Below the pieces are notes generated by a model. It was not told where the DNA came from. It made no database searches and was given only the letters and a program-made list of their open reading frames with translations. Below, one piece after another: positions 9,549-18,055 of a stretch of DNA of 64,000 bases. The position numbers and the translations under genes were made by a program. Numbering within the stretch: position 1 is the first letter of the stretch; each line of letters opens with the position of its first letter. Origin of the DNA: an uncultured SAR116 cluster alpha proteobacterium (lineage in GTDB: Bacteria > Pseudomonadota > Alphaproteobacteria > Puniceispirillales > Marisalimonadaceae); assembly GCA_902578805.1 (NCBI GenBank), contig CACHEH010000001.1, forward strand, positions 183,539 to 247,538, given 5' to 3'.

Positions 9549-10091
9549 TTATTTTTGAAATTTTATGGACGTGGTTTCCTTTATGTTTTTGATTAGATAA
9601 AGGAGATCTTTTCTATTTAAAGCAATACATCCAGCAGTATTTCTATAATCATGGAAACTACAATGAATAAAAATTGCGCTTCCTTTGTTTTTTATAGTTG
9701 GTTTAATATTACATGCGATTACAATTATTATATCATAGACCTCATCTTCTCTCCATAACTTTTCATAATTAGTATCTTTTAATATTAAGTTATTGATCTT
9801 AATGTATTTATTATAATAGTTACTTTTAATATCATCACACCATCCACAATGTTTAGTAATTTGTTTTATATTTAAAATATTTTTTTTCTTAAATTTTGGC
9901 CTTAATACTCTATCGGGTCTATAATATACTGATTTGAGACGCCATTTTCCTATTGGTGTTGTTTTGTCACCTTCTACTTTCTGTGCTGAACTTTGAAGCC
10001 CCCCAGAACCTATCTGACAAGAAAAAATTTTATTTCCAGCTTTTAAAAAATATTTTTTATTAATGTTTATTATTAACCAATTTTTCTGCAT
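9549..10091 (-). CDS. YkuD-domain protein, L,D-transpeptidase-like, no signal peptide
   Basis: A 180-residue protein with a single YkuD (L,D-transpeptidase catalytic) domain. The active-site pair is visible as His143 in FIHCSFHDYR and Cys155 in TAGCIAL; the early GDKTTPIGKWRL segment (41-52) is also typical. These enzymes cross-link peptidoglycan stem peptides or trim or attach groups, normally outside the cytoplasmic membrane. This one starts directly with the fold and has no signal peptide or membrane helix, as is common in the COG3786-type subgroup, so its location is unclear. It diverges from the ampG-like gene, which supports a cell-wall or muropeptide role. Confidence 0.8.
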   Translation of the reverse strand: MQKNWLIININKKYFLKAGNKIFSCQIGSGGLQSSAQKVEGDKTTPIGKWRLKSVYYRPDRVLRPKFKKKNILNIKQITKHCGWCDDIKSNYYNKYIKINNLILKDTNYEKLWREDEVYDIIIVIACNIKPTIKNKGSAIFIHCSFHDYRNTAGCIALNRKDLLYLIKNIKETTSIKFQK

Positions 10092-10185
10092 AAATAACTA
10101 TAGGTTATTTAATTGAACAAAAAAAATATATTTTTATTAAAAATAAGAGTAAAATTTTACTCAAAATTTTTGGTTTGTTTTGATT

Positions 10186-11556
10186 ATGATTGAAAAAAAA
10201 CAAAACTGGATTCAAACAATCTCAGTTTATAGAGATATTAGAATGCTTAGAATTTTACTTCTTGGTGCCATAAGCGGTTTTCCATGGGTTCTGATTGCTA
10301 GCAGTTTAAGCCTTTGGTTAAAAGAAGAAGGTCTCAGCAGATCAACTATTGGGTGGGCAGGTTTAATTTTTGGTGTCTATGCATTTAATTATTTGTGGGC
10401 TCCAATAATAGATAGAATTCATATACCTTTATTAGCAAAAAAAATAGGTCATAGAAGAGGTTGGATAGTTTTAATGCAAACAACAATTCTACTTTGTTTG
10501 ACAATTTGGAGTTTGATAAATCCAACCCTGAACTTTACTTTATTAATTTCTGTTGGATTAATAATTGCCATAGCTTCAGCTACACAAGACATAACAATTG
10601 ACGCATTGAGAATAGAACAAATCCATGAGAATGAAGGAAAAACTATGGCTGCAGGTGCTGCTATGGCTGTAGTTGGTTGGTGGACAGGATATAAACTTGG
10701 AGGTGTTATATCTTTATTAACAGCAGAATATTTTGATAAAATAGGAATTGTTGACTATTGGCAAGCAACTTTCTTAATTTTAGGGGCCGTAATAATATTG
10801 ATGAACATTGGTTTGATGTTCGTTTACGAGCCTGTTGTGACTGACAGGGAGGCAAAACAAAAAGCAACTGATAAAATAATTTCAGAGAAACTTGGGTCCA
10901 GTAGCTTTTTAAACAACATTGCTGCGTTTATTACAGGAACAATTGTAGGACCTATAATTAGCTTTTTTAAAAGAAATGGAATTCAAATAGCAGTTGGAAT
11001 ATTGGGTTTTGTTTTTTTGTTCAAAATTGGGGAAGCATTTCTTGGTCGAATGTCAATTGTTTTTTATAAAGAAATAGGATTTTCAAAGGCTCAGATTGGC
11101 ATTTATTCAAAAGGATTTGGTTGGATTACAACTGTTGTTTTTACATTAATAGGCGGCATAATGGCAATGAGAGCTGGAACTATTAAAACAATATTCTATG
11201 CTGGAGGATTGATGGCTCTTACAAACCTTCTGTTTGCAATTTTGGCGTGGACGGGCAAATCCGAGTTATTATTCGCAATTGCTGTTATAGCTGATGATAT
11301 TACAGCAGCATTTGCCACTGTAGCTTTTGTTGCATTTATTTCGTTATTGGTTGATAGGACTTATACAGCCACTCAATATGCTTTGCTCGCTTCTATAGGG
11401 ACAGCAGGAAGAACAACACTTGCATCATCTTCGGGTGCTCTAGTAGATTGGCTGAATGGAGATTGGGGAACCTTTTTTATTTTAACTACAATAATGGTTA
11501 TTCCTTCTTTAATTTGCTTGTGGATAATTAAAAATAAAATAAAAATTGGCGTGTAA
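10186..11556 (+). CDS. ampG: AmpG-like muropeptide permease (MFS)
   Basis: A 12-helix major-facilitator protein of about 456 residues that imports GlcNAc-anhydro-muropeptides from the periplasm. The family hallmarks are GFPWVLIASSLSLWLKEEG, an IGWAGL segment, NYLWAPIIDR and SATQDITIDALRIEQ. I start at the ATG at 10186; a TTG two codons earlier is possible, and neither has a clear ribosome site. It sits divergently from a YkuD protein, 95 bp apart, and a few kb from anmK. Together they outline peptidoglycan recycling. I am confident of the AmpG-type family but not of the exact substrate. Confidence 0.87.
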   Translation: MIEKKQNWIQTISVYRDIRMLRILLLGAISGFPWVLIASSLSLWLKEEGLSRSTIGWAGLIFGVYAFNYLWAPIIDRIHIPLLAKKIGHRRGWIVLMQTTILLCLTIWSLINPTLNFTLLISVGLIIAIASATQDITIDALRIEQIHENEGKTMAAGAAMAVVGWWTGYKLGGVISLLTAEYFDKIGIVDYWQATFLILGAVIILMNIGLMFVYEPVVTDREAKQKATDKIISEKLGSSSFLNNIAAFITGTIVGPIISFFKRNGIQIAVGILGFVFLFKIGEAFLGRMSIVFYKEIGFSKAQIGIYSKGFGWITTVVFTLIGGIMAMRAGTIKTIFYAGGLMALTNLLFAILAWTGKSELLFAIAVIADDITAAFATVAFVAFISLLVDRTYTATQYALLASIGTAGRTTLASSSGALVDWLNGDWGTFFILTTIMVIPSLICLWIIKNKIKIGV

Positions 11557-11690
11557 TAATTATTTTCAAAAATTGCAATAAGATAAATTAAAAAGTATTT
11601 TCAGCCTTATTTATTCATATGTTAAAAGTTTCTCTCAAACATTGACATTAACAATTATGATATTACTTCTTGTTTTTAAAAATAAAATAT

Positions 11691-12701
11691 ATGATAAATA
11701 ATCAAATTCTAGCTAATAAATTAAGAGGGTTTAAATCTTTGGAATTTGATTTTCACAAAAAGAAAACATATACACAACATTGGAATAATTTCAGGACCAA
11801 ACCTAGAAAAAGAAGTTCATTTTCTGTTTTTTTTAAGAAATTCAAAAATTCATTCTATAACTTTTTAGGTTTTAAATTAAGTGTAAGATTTATTAAAAAC
11901 CAATCTCAAAAAGATGAAGCTTATTCATCTTTTGTTGTTGATTTAAAAGTAAAAAAATATAGAAATAATTTAATACTAGAACAAATTATATCATTTTTAA
12001 AATCTTCTGGCTTGAAATTCAACAAATTTGATATTGAAAGTTATATTAACGAATTTGAAGACATTTTTATTAAAAGCCCTATTAAGGAACAAGGAAGTGG
12101 TTTTGGTTTTAATGAAGGAGTATTTTTTTATACCATTTTAAAAATTATTAATCCAACAGTAGTAGTTGAGTCAGGTATAATGAAAGGTTTCACTACTTAT
12201 TTAATAGATGCAGCTACAAATGAGAATTGCAGAATTTATTGCTATGATATAAATCTTGAAAATAATTTATATAATTCAAAAAAAGCAACATACATAAATA
12301 CAGATATTACGAAAAATGTTCCTTCCATTCATAAAGAAAAGACAGTAGCACTTTGGGATGACCATACATCACAAATTGATCGTCTTAAGTTTTCATTAAA
12401 ACATGGTATTAAATATAATTTTTTTGATGACGATTTAAGTTCTTTAAACATTCATGCCGATGGGTGGCCACCGATACCTACCATATCAATGTTAAAAGAT
12501 GTGGAAAATGGTATAATAAAAAATCAGGATTTTAAATGGGTGTCCAGAAACAGAGAAGGGGTTGTATATTTAAAAAATATTAGTGACACAAAGATTGTAA
12601 GAAATATACTTTTTCATAAAATTTTTCCTCAACTCTTTCCTATAACTGGATATAAAAACCATAGCCAATGCTCTTTTGTTATTAATAATCATTCTGCTTA
12701 A
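11691..12701 (+). CDS. Methyltransferase-like protein of unknown function
   Basis: A 336-residue protein I do not recognise by name. The N-terminal 130 residues are basic and contain no motif I know. The second half looks like a class I SAM-methyltransferase-type Rossmann core: VVVESGIMKGFTTYLIDA (157-174) resembles the glycine-rich motif I, CYDIN (184-188) the acidic motif II, and ALWDDHTSQIDRL (220-232) the next strand. Such Methyltransf_24 or cephalosporin hydroxylase-like proteins often accompany glycosyltransferases, as here. I start at the ATG at 11691; a TTG at 11670 is also in frame. The end overlaps the convergent GT4 gene by 20 bp. Confidence 0.6.
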   Translation: MINNQILANKLRGFKSLEFDFHKKKTYTQHWNNFRTKPRKRSSFSVFFKKFKNSFYNFLGFKLSVRFIKNQSQKDEAYSSFVVDLKVKKYRNNLILEQIISFLKSSGLKFNKFDIESYINEFEDIFIKSPIKEQGSGFGFNEGVFFYTILKIINPTVVVESGIMKGFTTYLIDAATNENCRIYCYDINLENNLYNSKKATYINTDITKNVPSIHKEKTVALWDDHTSQIDRLKFSLKHGIKYNFFDDDLSSLNIHADGWPPIPTISMLKDVENGIIKNQDFKWVSRNREGVVYLKNISDTKIVRNILFHKIFPQLFPITGYKNHSQCSFVINNHSA

Positions 12702-13782
12702 AAATGATTTTTCTATAATTATCTAATTTTTCAGAACTATACTCTGCAGAAAATTTGCAATCTTTCCACGCTTTTTTTTGATAAAAGTTTCTTAGTTTTT
12801 CATTATCAATAAGTTCAATTAAACTTTTTTTCAGTTTATGGGAATTAATATTTTCTATTAAAACACCATTATCTCTTATAATTTCAGGTATTCCACCTAC
12901 CTTAGAGGCAATGATACATATTCCATAACTCATAGCTTCTGCAGCAACTAAACCAAATGGTTCTTGCCATAAAGAAGGTATTACTATAATTGAAGCAGTT
13001 TTCATTTTTTCTTCAACAAAACTGTAATCTTTAAATCCATAGTATCTAGCTTGGGATCCAATACTTTTGAATTTTTCAATTACTTTATTTCCAAAAAGAT
13101 TGGTTTTATTTTGATCCCCTAATTTTAAAGATCCAATAATTCCAAAATTCCAATCAGGATAAGTAGGAGCAATTGATTTTACTACTTCTACATATAAATC
13201 AACCCCTTTTTCAGATACTAATCTTCCAACAAACAAAATCTCCTTTTTCTTCTTAGGAAAATGCGTAATTTTTCTATTCACGCCATTATACAACACATGA
13301 ACTTTCTGTTTGTCAGTGGAAATACCTTTCATAAATTGTTGCTTTATGTATTCACTTACACAAAAAATAGCAGCGCATTTTTCCAAAATATTTTGTCGTT
13401 CTCTTTTTGACTTTGAACCTTTCATAGTTAAAGGATCATTATGAAAAAACAATGATACAGGAAAATGACTAATACTACTAATTTGATTGATTAAGTAGGG
13501 TCTATTGTGTATTTCAATTAATTGTTTTTTACTATGTTCTTCTGATATGATCTTTAACATTCTATGTAACAAAAATACATTCTTACTTTTTAGTGAAAAA
13601 ATAGAGTAATTTAGACCTACAAAATTATCTTTAAAAAGAGCGTTTTCAACATTTTGGCCATAAACTCTTATCACATTTAAATATTTAGTATGCATTAAAT
13701 TATTTTTAACTGTAATTGAAACAGAAGAGGCTTTGTTTTCGTCAAACTTTTCTTTGTAAGGCAGTAGAATGTTAATTTTCAT
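12682..13782 (-). CDS. GT4-family glycosyltransferase
   Basis: A cytosolic GT-B fold glycosyltransferase of 366 residues, retaining, using a nucleotide-activated sugar. The donor-binding half is clear: EILFVGRLVSEKGVDLYVE in the middle and EPFGLVAAEAMSYG with the conserved Glu pair near the end, followed by VGGIPEIIRDNG. The acceptor half includes FHNDPLTMKGSK and VLYNGVN. It probably adds a sugar to a surface polysaccharide or glycolipid; the sugar cannot be told. It converges with the methyltransferase-like gene (20 bp overlap) and lies 74 bp from the divergent glycosyltransferase-like gene. Confidence 0.9.
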   Translation of the reverse strand: MKINILLPYKEKFDENKASSVSITVKNNLMHTKYLNVIRVYGQNVENALFKDNFVGLNYSIFSLKSKNVFLLHRMLKIISEEHSKKQLIEIHNRPYLINQISSISHFPVSLFFHNDPLTMKGSKSKRERQNILEKCAAIFCVSEYIKQQFMKGISTDKQKVHVLYNGVNRKITHFPKKKKEILFVGRLVSEKGVDLYVEVVKSIAPTYPDWNFGIIGSLKLGDQNKTNLFGNKVIEKFKSIGSQARYYGFKDYSFVEEKMKTASIIVIPSLWQEPFGLVAAEAMSYGICIIASKVGGIPEIIRDNGVLIENINSHKLKKSLIELIDNEKLRNFYQKKAWKDCKFSAEYSSEKLDNYRKIIFKQNDY

Positions 13783-13856
13783 AATATTTATGACTTTATA
13801 ATTTATCTAATGATGTTATAAATGGCATTTACAATTTTTGAAATTAATATTTATAA

Positions 13857-14606
13857 ATGGATATCAATTTGCAAACAATTATATGTATGAAATGGGGTTC
13901 TAGATACGGGCCTAATTTTGTGAATAGACTATATAATTCAATCAAAAGACATACGAACAGACCTACTAATCTTTACTGTTTTACAGATAATAAAGATGGC
14001 ATAAATAGAGGTGTTATTTGTAATCTACTACCTAAAATCAATCTGCCTAGAACTATCACAAATACACCATGGAGAAAATTAAGTGTCTGGCAATTTCCAT
14101 TAAATAAATTAAGTGGAGATATATTATTTTTGGATCTTGATTTAGTAATTACAGGTAACCTTGATAGATTTTTTGATTATGAACCTGGTAAGTATTGTGT
14201 TATTGAAAACTGGACACAGAAAGGACAAAACATAGGCAACACAAGTTGCTTTAGATTTCCTGCTGGAAAATACACTTCAATTTTTGATAAATTTCAAAAA
14301 GATCCTGTCAAAATTTGGAAAAAATATCACATTGAACAAATTTATATTAGTGACGAAATTAGAGATCAAGTCTTTTGGCCTGCAGATTGGTGTCAAAGTT
14401 TTAAACATAATCTTCTTCCATCTTGGCCACTTAGGATTTGGAAAGCTGCAAAACTCCCTAGAGAAACAAGTATAGTTGCTTTTACAGGTAAACCTGATCC
14501 GGATGATGTGCTAAAAGGAAAATGGCCTGTAAAAAAATATCAATTTTATAAAAAAATTTATAAACAACTAAAAACTCCCCAATGGGTTGTACAAAATTGG
14601 TTATGA
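13857..14606 (+). CDS. GT-A type glycosyltransferase-like protein
   Basis: A 249-residue soluble protein that looks like a GT-A fold, family-8-like glycosyltransferase. The metal and nucleotide-sugar motif is LFLDLDLVITGNLDRFF (90-106), with the DxD at Asp93-Asp95. The C-terminal VAFTGKPDPDDVLKGKW (207-223) resembles the His/Gly-Lys-Pro motif of such enzymes, though the usual His is Thr here. A strand with MKWGSRYG lies near the start; an alternative start at Met11 is possible. It ends 2 bp before the convergent dehydrogenase. Likely role: adding a sugar to a surface glycan, donor unknown. Confidence 0.72.
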   Translation: MDINLQTIICMKWGSRYGPNFVNRLYNSIKRHTNRPTNLYCFTDNKDGINRGVICNLLPKINLPRTITNTPWRKLSVWQFPLNKLSGDILFLDLDLVITGNLDRFFDYEPGKYCVIENWTQKGQNIGNTSCFRFPAGKYTSIFDKFQKDPVKIWKKYHIEQIYISDEIRDQVFWPADWCQSFKHNLLPSWPLRIWKAAKLPRETSIVAFTGKPDPDDVLKGKWPVKKYQFYKKIYKQLKTPQWVVQNWL

Positions 14607-14608
14607 TT

Positions 14609-15577
14609 TTATTTTATTTGATTTATAGGTGAATTATTTAAAAAACCTTGTATTGCTAATAAATACCCATTAAAGAATTTTTCGTATGCTTCTGAAGAGA
14701 CATAACCAATATGCGGGGTAAGAATTGTGTTTTTTGTCTGTCTTAGTATGTGATCTTTTGGGAGAGGCTCTTGATCGTATACATCCAAGGCAGCACAAGA
14801 AATTGTACCGTCATTTAATGCATTTATAAGATCTTGTTCGTTAATAATTGGGCCTCTGCTAGTATTAACTATAACTGATTTTTTTTTCATTAATTTTAAC
14901 TTATCTTTATCAATATATCCTTTCGTTCTATCTGACAATCTAGTGTGTATAGTTAAAATATCTGACATCTTAAACAAATCTAAACTTTCAACATACTCTA
15001 TGTTAATTTTTTTGCATTCTTCCTCACTTAAATTATGACTCCATGCAATAACTCTCATTCCAAAAGCTTTGGCAAAATTAGCAACTTGTTTTCCTTGTTT
15101 ACCAAGCCCGAATATTCCTAATATATTGCCTTTTAAACCTCGTCCTATAGTCGTTTGCCATTTACCATTTTTCATATTTTCAATTTCAGTCTGTAACCCT
15201 CTCCAACTATTCATTATAAGTGCCCATGCTAATTCTGCTGTGGAATGAATTTTAGTATCAGTTCCACAATAAACTATGTTTCTCTCTTTAAGTGCATTTG
15301 TATCTATTGAAGCATTCCACATTCCACTTGTAATAACTAACTTGAGATTTGGAAGTTTATTTATTAAATTTTCAGTCAATGGTGTTCTTTCTCTCATTAA
15401 ACATAAGATGTCATATTTAAGTAAAATGTTTGATAAATTTTCTTCTTGTCCGATATAATTTTTAAAAACATCCAATTCTATTTTCTCACTTATTTTGTCC
15501 CACTCTGCAAATTCGTGTGAGACATTTTGGTAATCATCAAGAATAGCAACACATAATTTTTTACTTCTAGTTTTCAT
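14609..15577 (-). CDS. D-isomer-specific 2-hydroxyacid dehydrogenase
   Basis: An NAD-dependent dehydrogenase of 322 residues in the phosphoglycerate/glyoxylate reductase superfamily. It has the dinucleotide loop GIFGLGKQGKQVA (154-166) and the catalytic set Arg241 (NTSRGPIINE), Glu270 (DVYDQEP) and His289 (TPHIGY). The substrate cannot be read; the missing C-terminal regulatory domain argues against a dedicated SerA. The start overlaps the stop of the upstream TcuA-like gene by 4 bp (ATGA type), so the two are translationally coupled and may act on the same organic acid. Confidence 0.85.
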   Translation of the reverse strand: MKTRSKKLCVAILDDYQNVSHEFAEWDKISEKIELDVFKNYIGQEENLSNILLKYDILCLMRERTPLTENLINKLPNLKLVITSGMWNASIDTNALKERNIVYCGTDTKIHSTAELAWALIMNSWRGLQTEIENMKNGKWQTTIGRGLKGNILGIFGLGKQGKQVANFAKAFGMRVIAWSHNLSEEECKKINIEYVESLDLFKMSDILTIHTRLSDRTKGYIDKDKLKLMKKKSVIVNTSRGPIINEQDLINALNDGTISCAALDVYDQEPLPKDHILRQTKNTILTPHIGYVSSEAYEKFFNGYLLAIQGFLNNSPINQIK

Positions 15578-17040
15578 TTGGCTGCACCATATCCGGCTAT
15601 TCTTCCAAATACTGCTCCAGAAGTTAGTCCTGAACCTCCAGGATATCCATTAAAAAAAACACTACCTACGAGTTCTCCACAAGCAAACAAACCACTTATT
15701 GGTTTATTATTTTTATTCAAAACTGAACCTTGTTCATTTATTTTTAGTCCTCCATAAGTGAACGTAATGCCACCAGTAACTGGGAATGCTCTAAAAGGTC
15801 CTTCATTAATTCTTTGAGCCCAATTAGACTTTTTAATTTCTAAACCTTTGGTAGATTTGCCATCTAATGTGGTTGGATCAAAAGGAGTTGTTAAATCAAC
15901 TGCTTTATTATATTCTATTATTGTTCTTCTTGTTTCAATCTTGTCAATTCCATCCATTTTTTCAATTAGCTCCTCTATAGATTTGCCTTCAACAAAATGA
16001 GCATCATGAAATCTATATTCTTCATAAAGCAAATCAAAAACTTTGCTATCAAATATTTGCCATGCAAAATGTCCTGGTTGTTCTAAAACTTTTCTACCAT
16101 ATTGAGCATAGGTATAATTTCTAAAATTTTTGCCCTCATCAAGGAATCTTTGACCTTTTGCATTTATCATTATCCCCAGAAAGTAACAAATTTTACGATA
16201 ATTTTTTCGTTCCTTTGGTTCTAAATCTAATCCACCATAATTTTTCATATGAAGATCCATTGGAGTTGCGTGACAACCTCCATATAAACCATGTTTTATA
16301 GCTCCAATTTCCAAAGCCATCCTCAGACCGTCACCAGTGTTATGAGGTGTTCCCCTTACCTTAGCTTTTAACCAATTATCTCCGATAAATGATTTACGTA
16401 AATTGTCATTAGCTTCAAAACCACCTGAGGCTAGTATAACTGCATCAGATTCTATTTTTTTATCCCCAACATAAATACCCGTAACTTTGTTTTCTTTTAA
16501 TAACAAATTTGTTACAGGACTTTCATAAAAGATTTTTCCACCTAACGATAAGAAAGCTGCTAACTCTTGATTGAATAATCCTACGCCTTCATTTTCAGCA
16601 GCAAGTGTTAAACCTCCCCAAAAAATGTGTTTTCCATCTTTTAAAAAACTTTGTCTTGAATATATTGGTTCAAATTTTACATTATGAGAAGAAAGCCATT
16701 GGATTGTTTCAAGTGACTTAGAAACTAATATTTCTTGTTCCCAACTTAATGGTCTACCATCATTAAAACTAAGAAGATCACTTTTAAATTTTTCTTGTGT
16801 GTAAGAACCAAAATCTGTGTCTTTTATTCTTTCATCGTTTGGATTTTCTAATAAGCCTATTAATTGATCCCCACTTTCATAAGAAAACCTCATTGCTCCT
16901 GCAGTATATTTTGTGTTTCCACCGGACATCTTTTTATCAGCTTTTTCATAAATTGTTACATCTGAGCCCTTTTCTAATGAGGCTATGCCAGCTGATAATG
17001 CCGCATTTCCAGATCCCACAATTACAACTTTTTTAGACAT
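15574..17040 (-). CDS. FAD-dependent dehydrogenase, tricarballylate dehydrogenase (TcuA)-like
   Basis: A 488-residue flavoprotein of the fumarate reductase/succinate dehydrogenase fold. Seen: the FAD-binding VVIVGSGNAALSAGIASLEKG (residues 5-25), SGGNTKYTAGAMR (39-51), a long capping domain, and at the C-terminus GGITFTYGGLKIN plus a second FAD segment GYPGGSGLTSGAVFGRIAG. It lacks the HTVAAQGG covalent-FAD motif of SdhA. The closest type I know is TcuA, which oxidises tricarballylate to cis-aconitate; 3-oxosteroid or fumarate reductase-type activity is an alternative. No TcuB-like electron-transfer partner is adjacent. The downstream dehydrogenase overlaps by 4 bp. Confidence 0.75.
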   Translation of the reverse strand: MSKKVVIVGSGNAALSAGIASLEKGSDVTIYEKADKKMSGGNTKYTAGAMRFSYESGDQLIGLLENPNDERIKDTDFGSYTQEKFKSDLLSFNDGRPLSWEQEILVSKSLETIQWLSSHNVKFEPIYSRQSFLKDGKHIFWGGLTLAAENEGVGLFNQELAAFLSLGGKIFYESPVTNLLLKENKVTGIYVGDKKIESDAVILASGGFEANDNLRKSFIGDNWLKAKVRGTPHNTGDGLRMALEIGAIKHGLYGGCHATPMDLHMKNYGGLDLEPKERKNYRKICYFLGIMINAKGQRFLDEGKNFRNYTYAQYGRKVLEQPGHFAWQIFDSKVFDLLYEEYRFHDAHFVEGKSIEELIEKMDGIDKIETRRTIIEYNKAVDLTTPFDPTTLDGKSTKGLEIKKSNWAQRINEGPFRAFPVTGGITFTYGGLKINEQGSVLNKNNKPISGLFACGELVGSVFFNGYPGGSGLTSGAVFGRIAGYGAAK

Positions 17041-17134
17041 CCCTAATTCCCAAATAAATATATTTTTTTAATTTGTTTAATTATTGTTATAATTTAAGAT
17101 TAAATTTTCAAGTTGTATTTTGTCTAGGCTTAAA

Positions 17135-18055
17135 ATGTCGTCAAATTTAATTGGATCACTGATCTGGTTGTTATTTATTTTTTTATCAGTGTTTTCTCAT
17201 ATGATAATAAAGTCTCTGACAGGTGAAGTAGATTTTATAATTACTTTATTTGCCAGGTTTGTTTATTCATTACCAATTCTTTTTATTTTAGCTTTTATTG
17301 CTAGAAAGATGCTTTTTTTACAAATAAATAACTGGAGTAATATATTTATTCGCTCTTTATTTGGTTTTGTAACAATGATTATGGTGTTTTCATCTTTACA
17401 ACTTATTCCTATTGGTTTAACGACAGCATTAGCTCAGAGTTCTGCAATATACGTAACATTATTATCTCCATTATTTCTAGGAGAGAAAATTGGTGTTATA
17501 AGATGGACAGCTGTTATAAGTGGATTAATTGGGGTTTTTTTAATGATTAATCCAATTGGTATTATTAAAGAAACTAGTGAATTATCTACGTTAGGATTAT
17601 TACTAGCTTTTGGTAGTGCAATTACTCATGCCGGATTAGCATTAATTCTTAGAAAAATTGGTAAAACAGAACATCCTGCTTCAACAGCTCTAGTACATAA
17701 TTTTATAACTTCAATAATAATTATTATTGCAATGATTTTTTTTGGTACAAAATTTTACGGAACCATAGGAAAATACGGATCTGAAATTTTAGTTACACCA
17801 AATTCTATATTTTATTCTTTAATTTTTTTAGGACTTGTAGGCTCATTTGTACAATATTTAATGGCACAAAGCTATAAGTATGCAGAGGCTACTATATTAG
17901 TAACTCTTAGATATTTAGCTATTCCAATAGCTGCGATTTTTGGTTATTTAATTTGGAATGAAATTCCGACGTCTAATCAAATTATAGGAGGATTAATTGT
18001 AATTGGCTCTTGTCTTTTGATAACCTATAGAGAAATGAAGAAAAATATAAATTAA
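17135..18055 (+). CDS. DMT-superfamily permease (EamA domains)
   Basis: An integral membrane protein of about 306 residues with ten predicted hydrophobic helices in two EamA repeats, the drug/metabolite transporter layout. Seen: a PIGLTTALAQSSAIYVTLLSPLFLGE-type segment in the first half and SYKYAEATILVTLRYLAIP in the second. The substrate (amino acids, sugars, purines or other metabolites) is not predictable. The ATG at 17135 is preferred over a TTG at 17120 because AGG stands 6 nt ahead of it. Its stop codon shares a palindromic TTAA with the convergent ggt-like gene. Confidence 0.87.
   Translation: MSSNLIGSLIWLLFIFLSVFSHMIIKSLTGEVDFIITLFARFVYSLPILFILAFIARKMLFLQINNWSNIFIRSLFGFVTMIMVFSSLQLIPIGLTTALAQSSAIYVTLLSPLFLGEKIGVIRWTAVISGLIGVFLMINPIGIIKETSELSTLGLLLAFGSAITHAGLALILRKIGKTEHPASTALVHNFITSIIIIIAMIFFGTKFYGTIGKYGSEILVTPNSIFYSLIFLGLVGSFVQYLMAQSYKYAEATILVTLRYLAIPIAAIFGYLIWNEIPTSNQIIGGLIVIGSCLLITYREMKKNIN

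Noticed and set aside
15574..17040. A second succinate dehydrogenase flavoprotein
   Set aside because: It lacks the covalent-FAD His motif and has no Fe-S or membrane partner next to it; the real sdhA is at 47855-49645.
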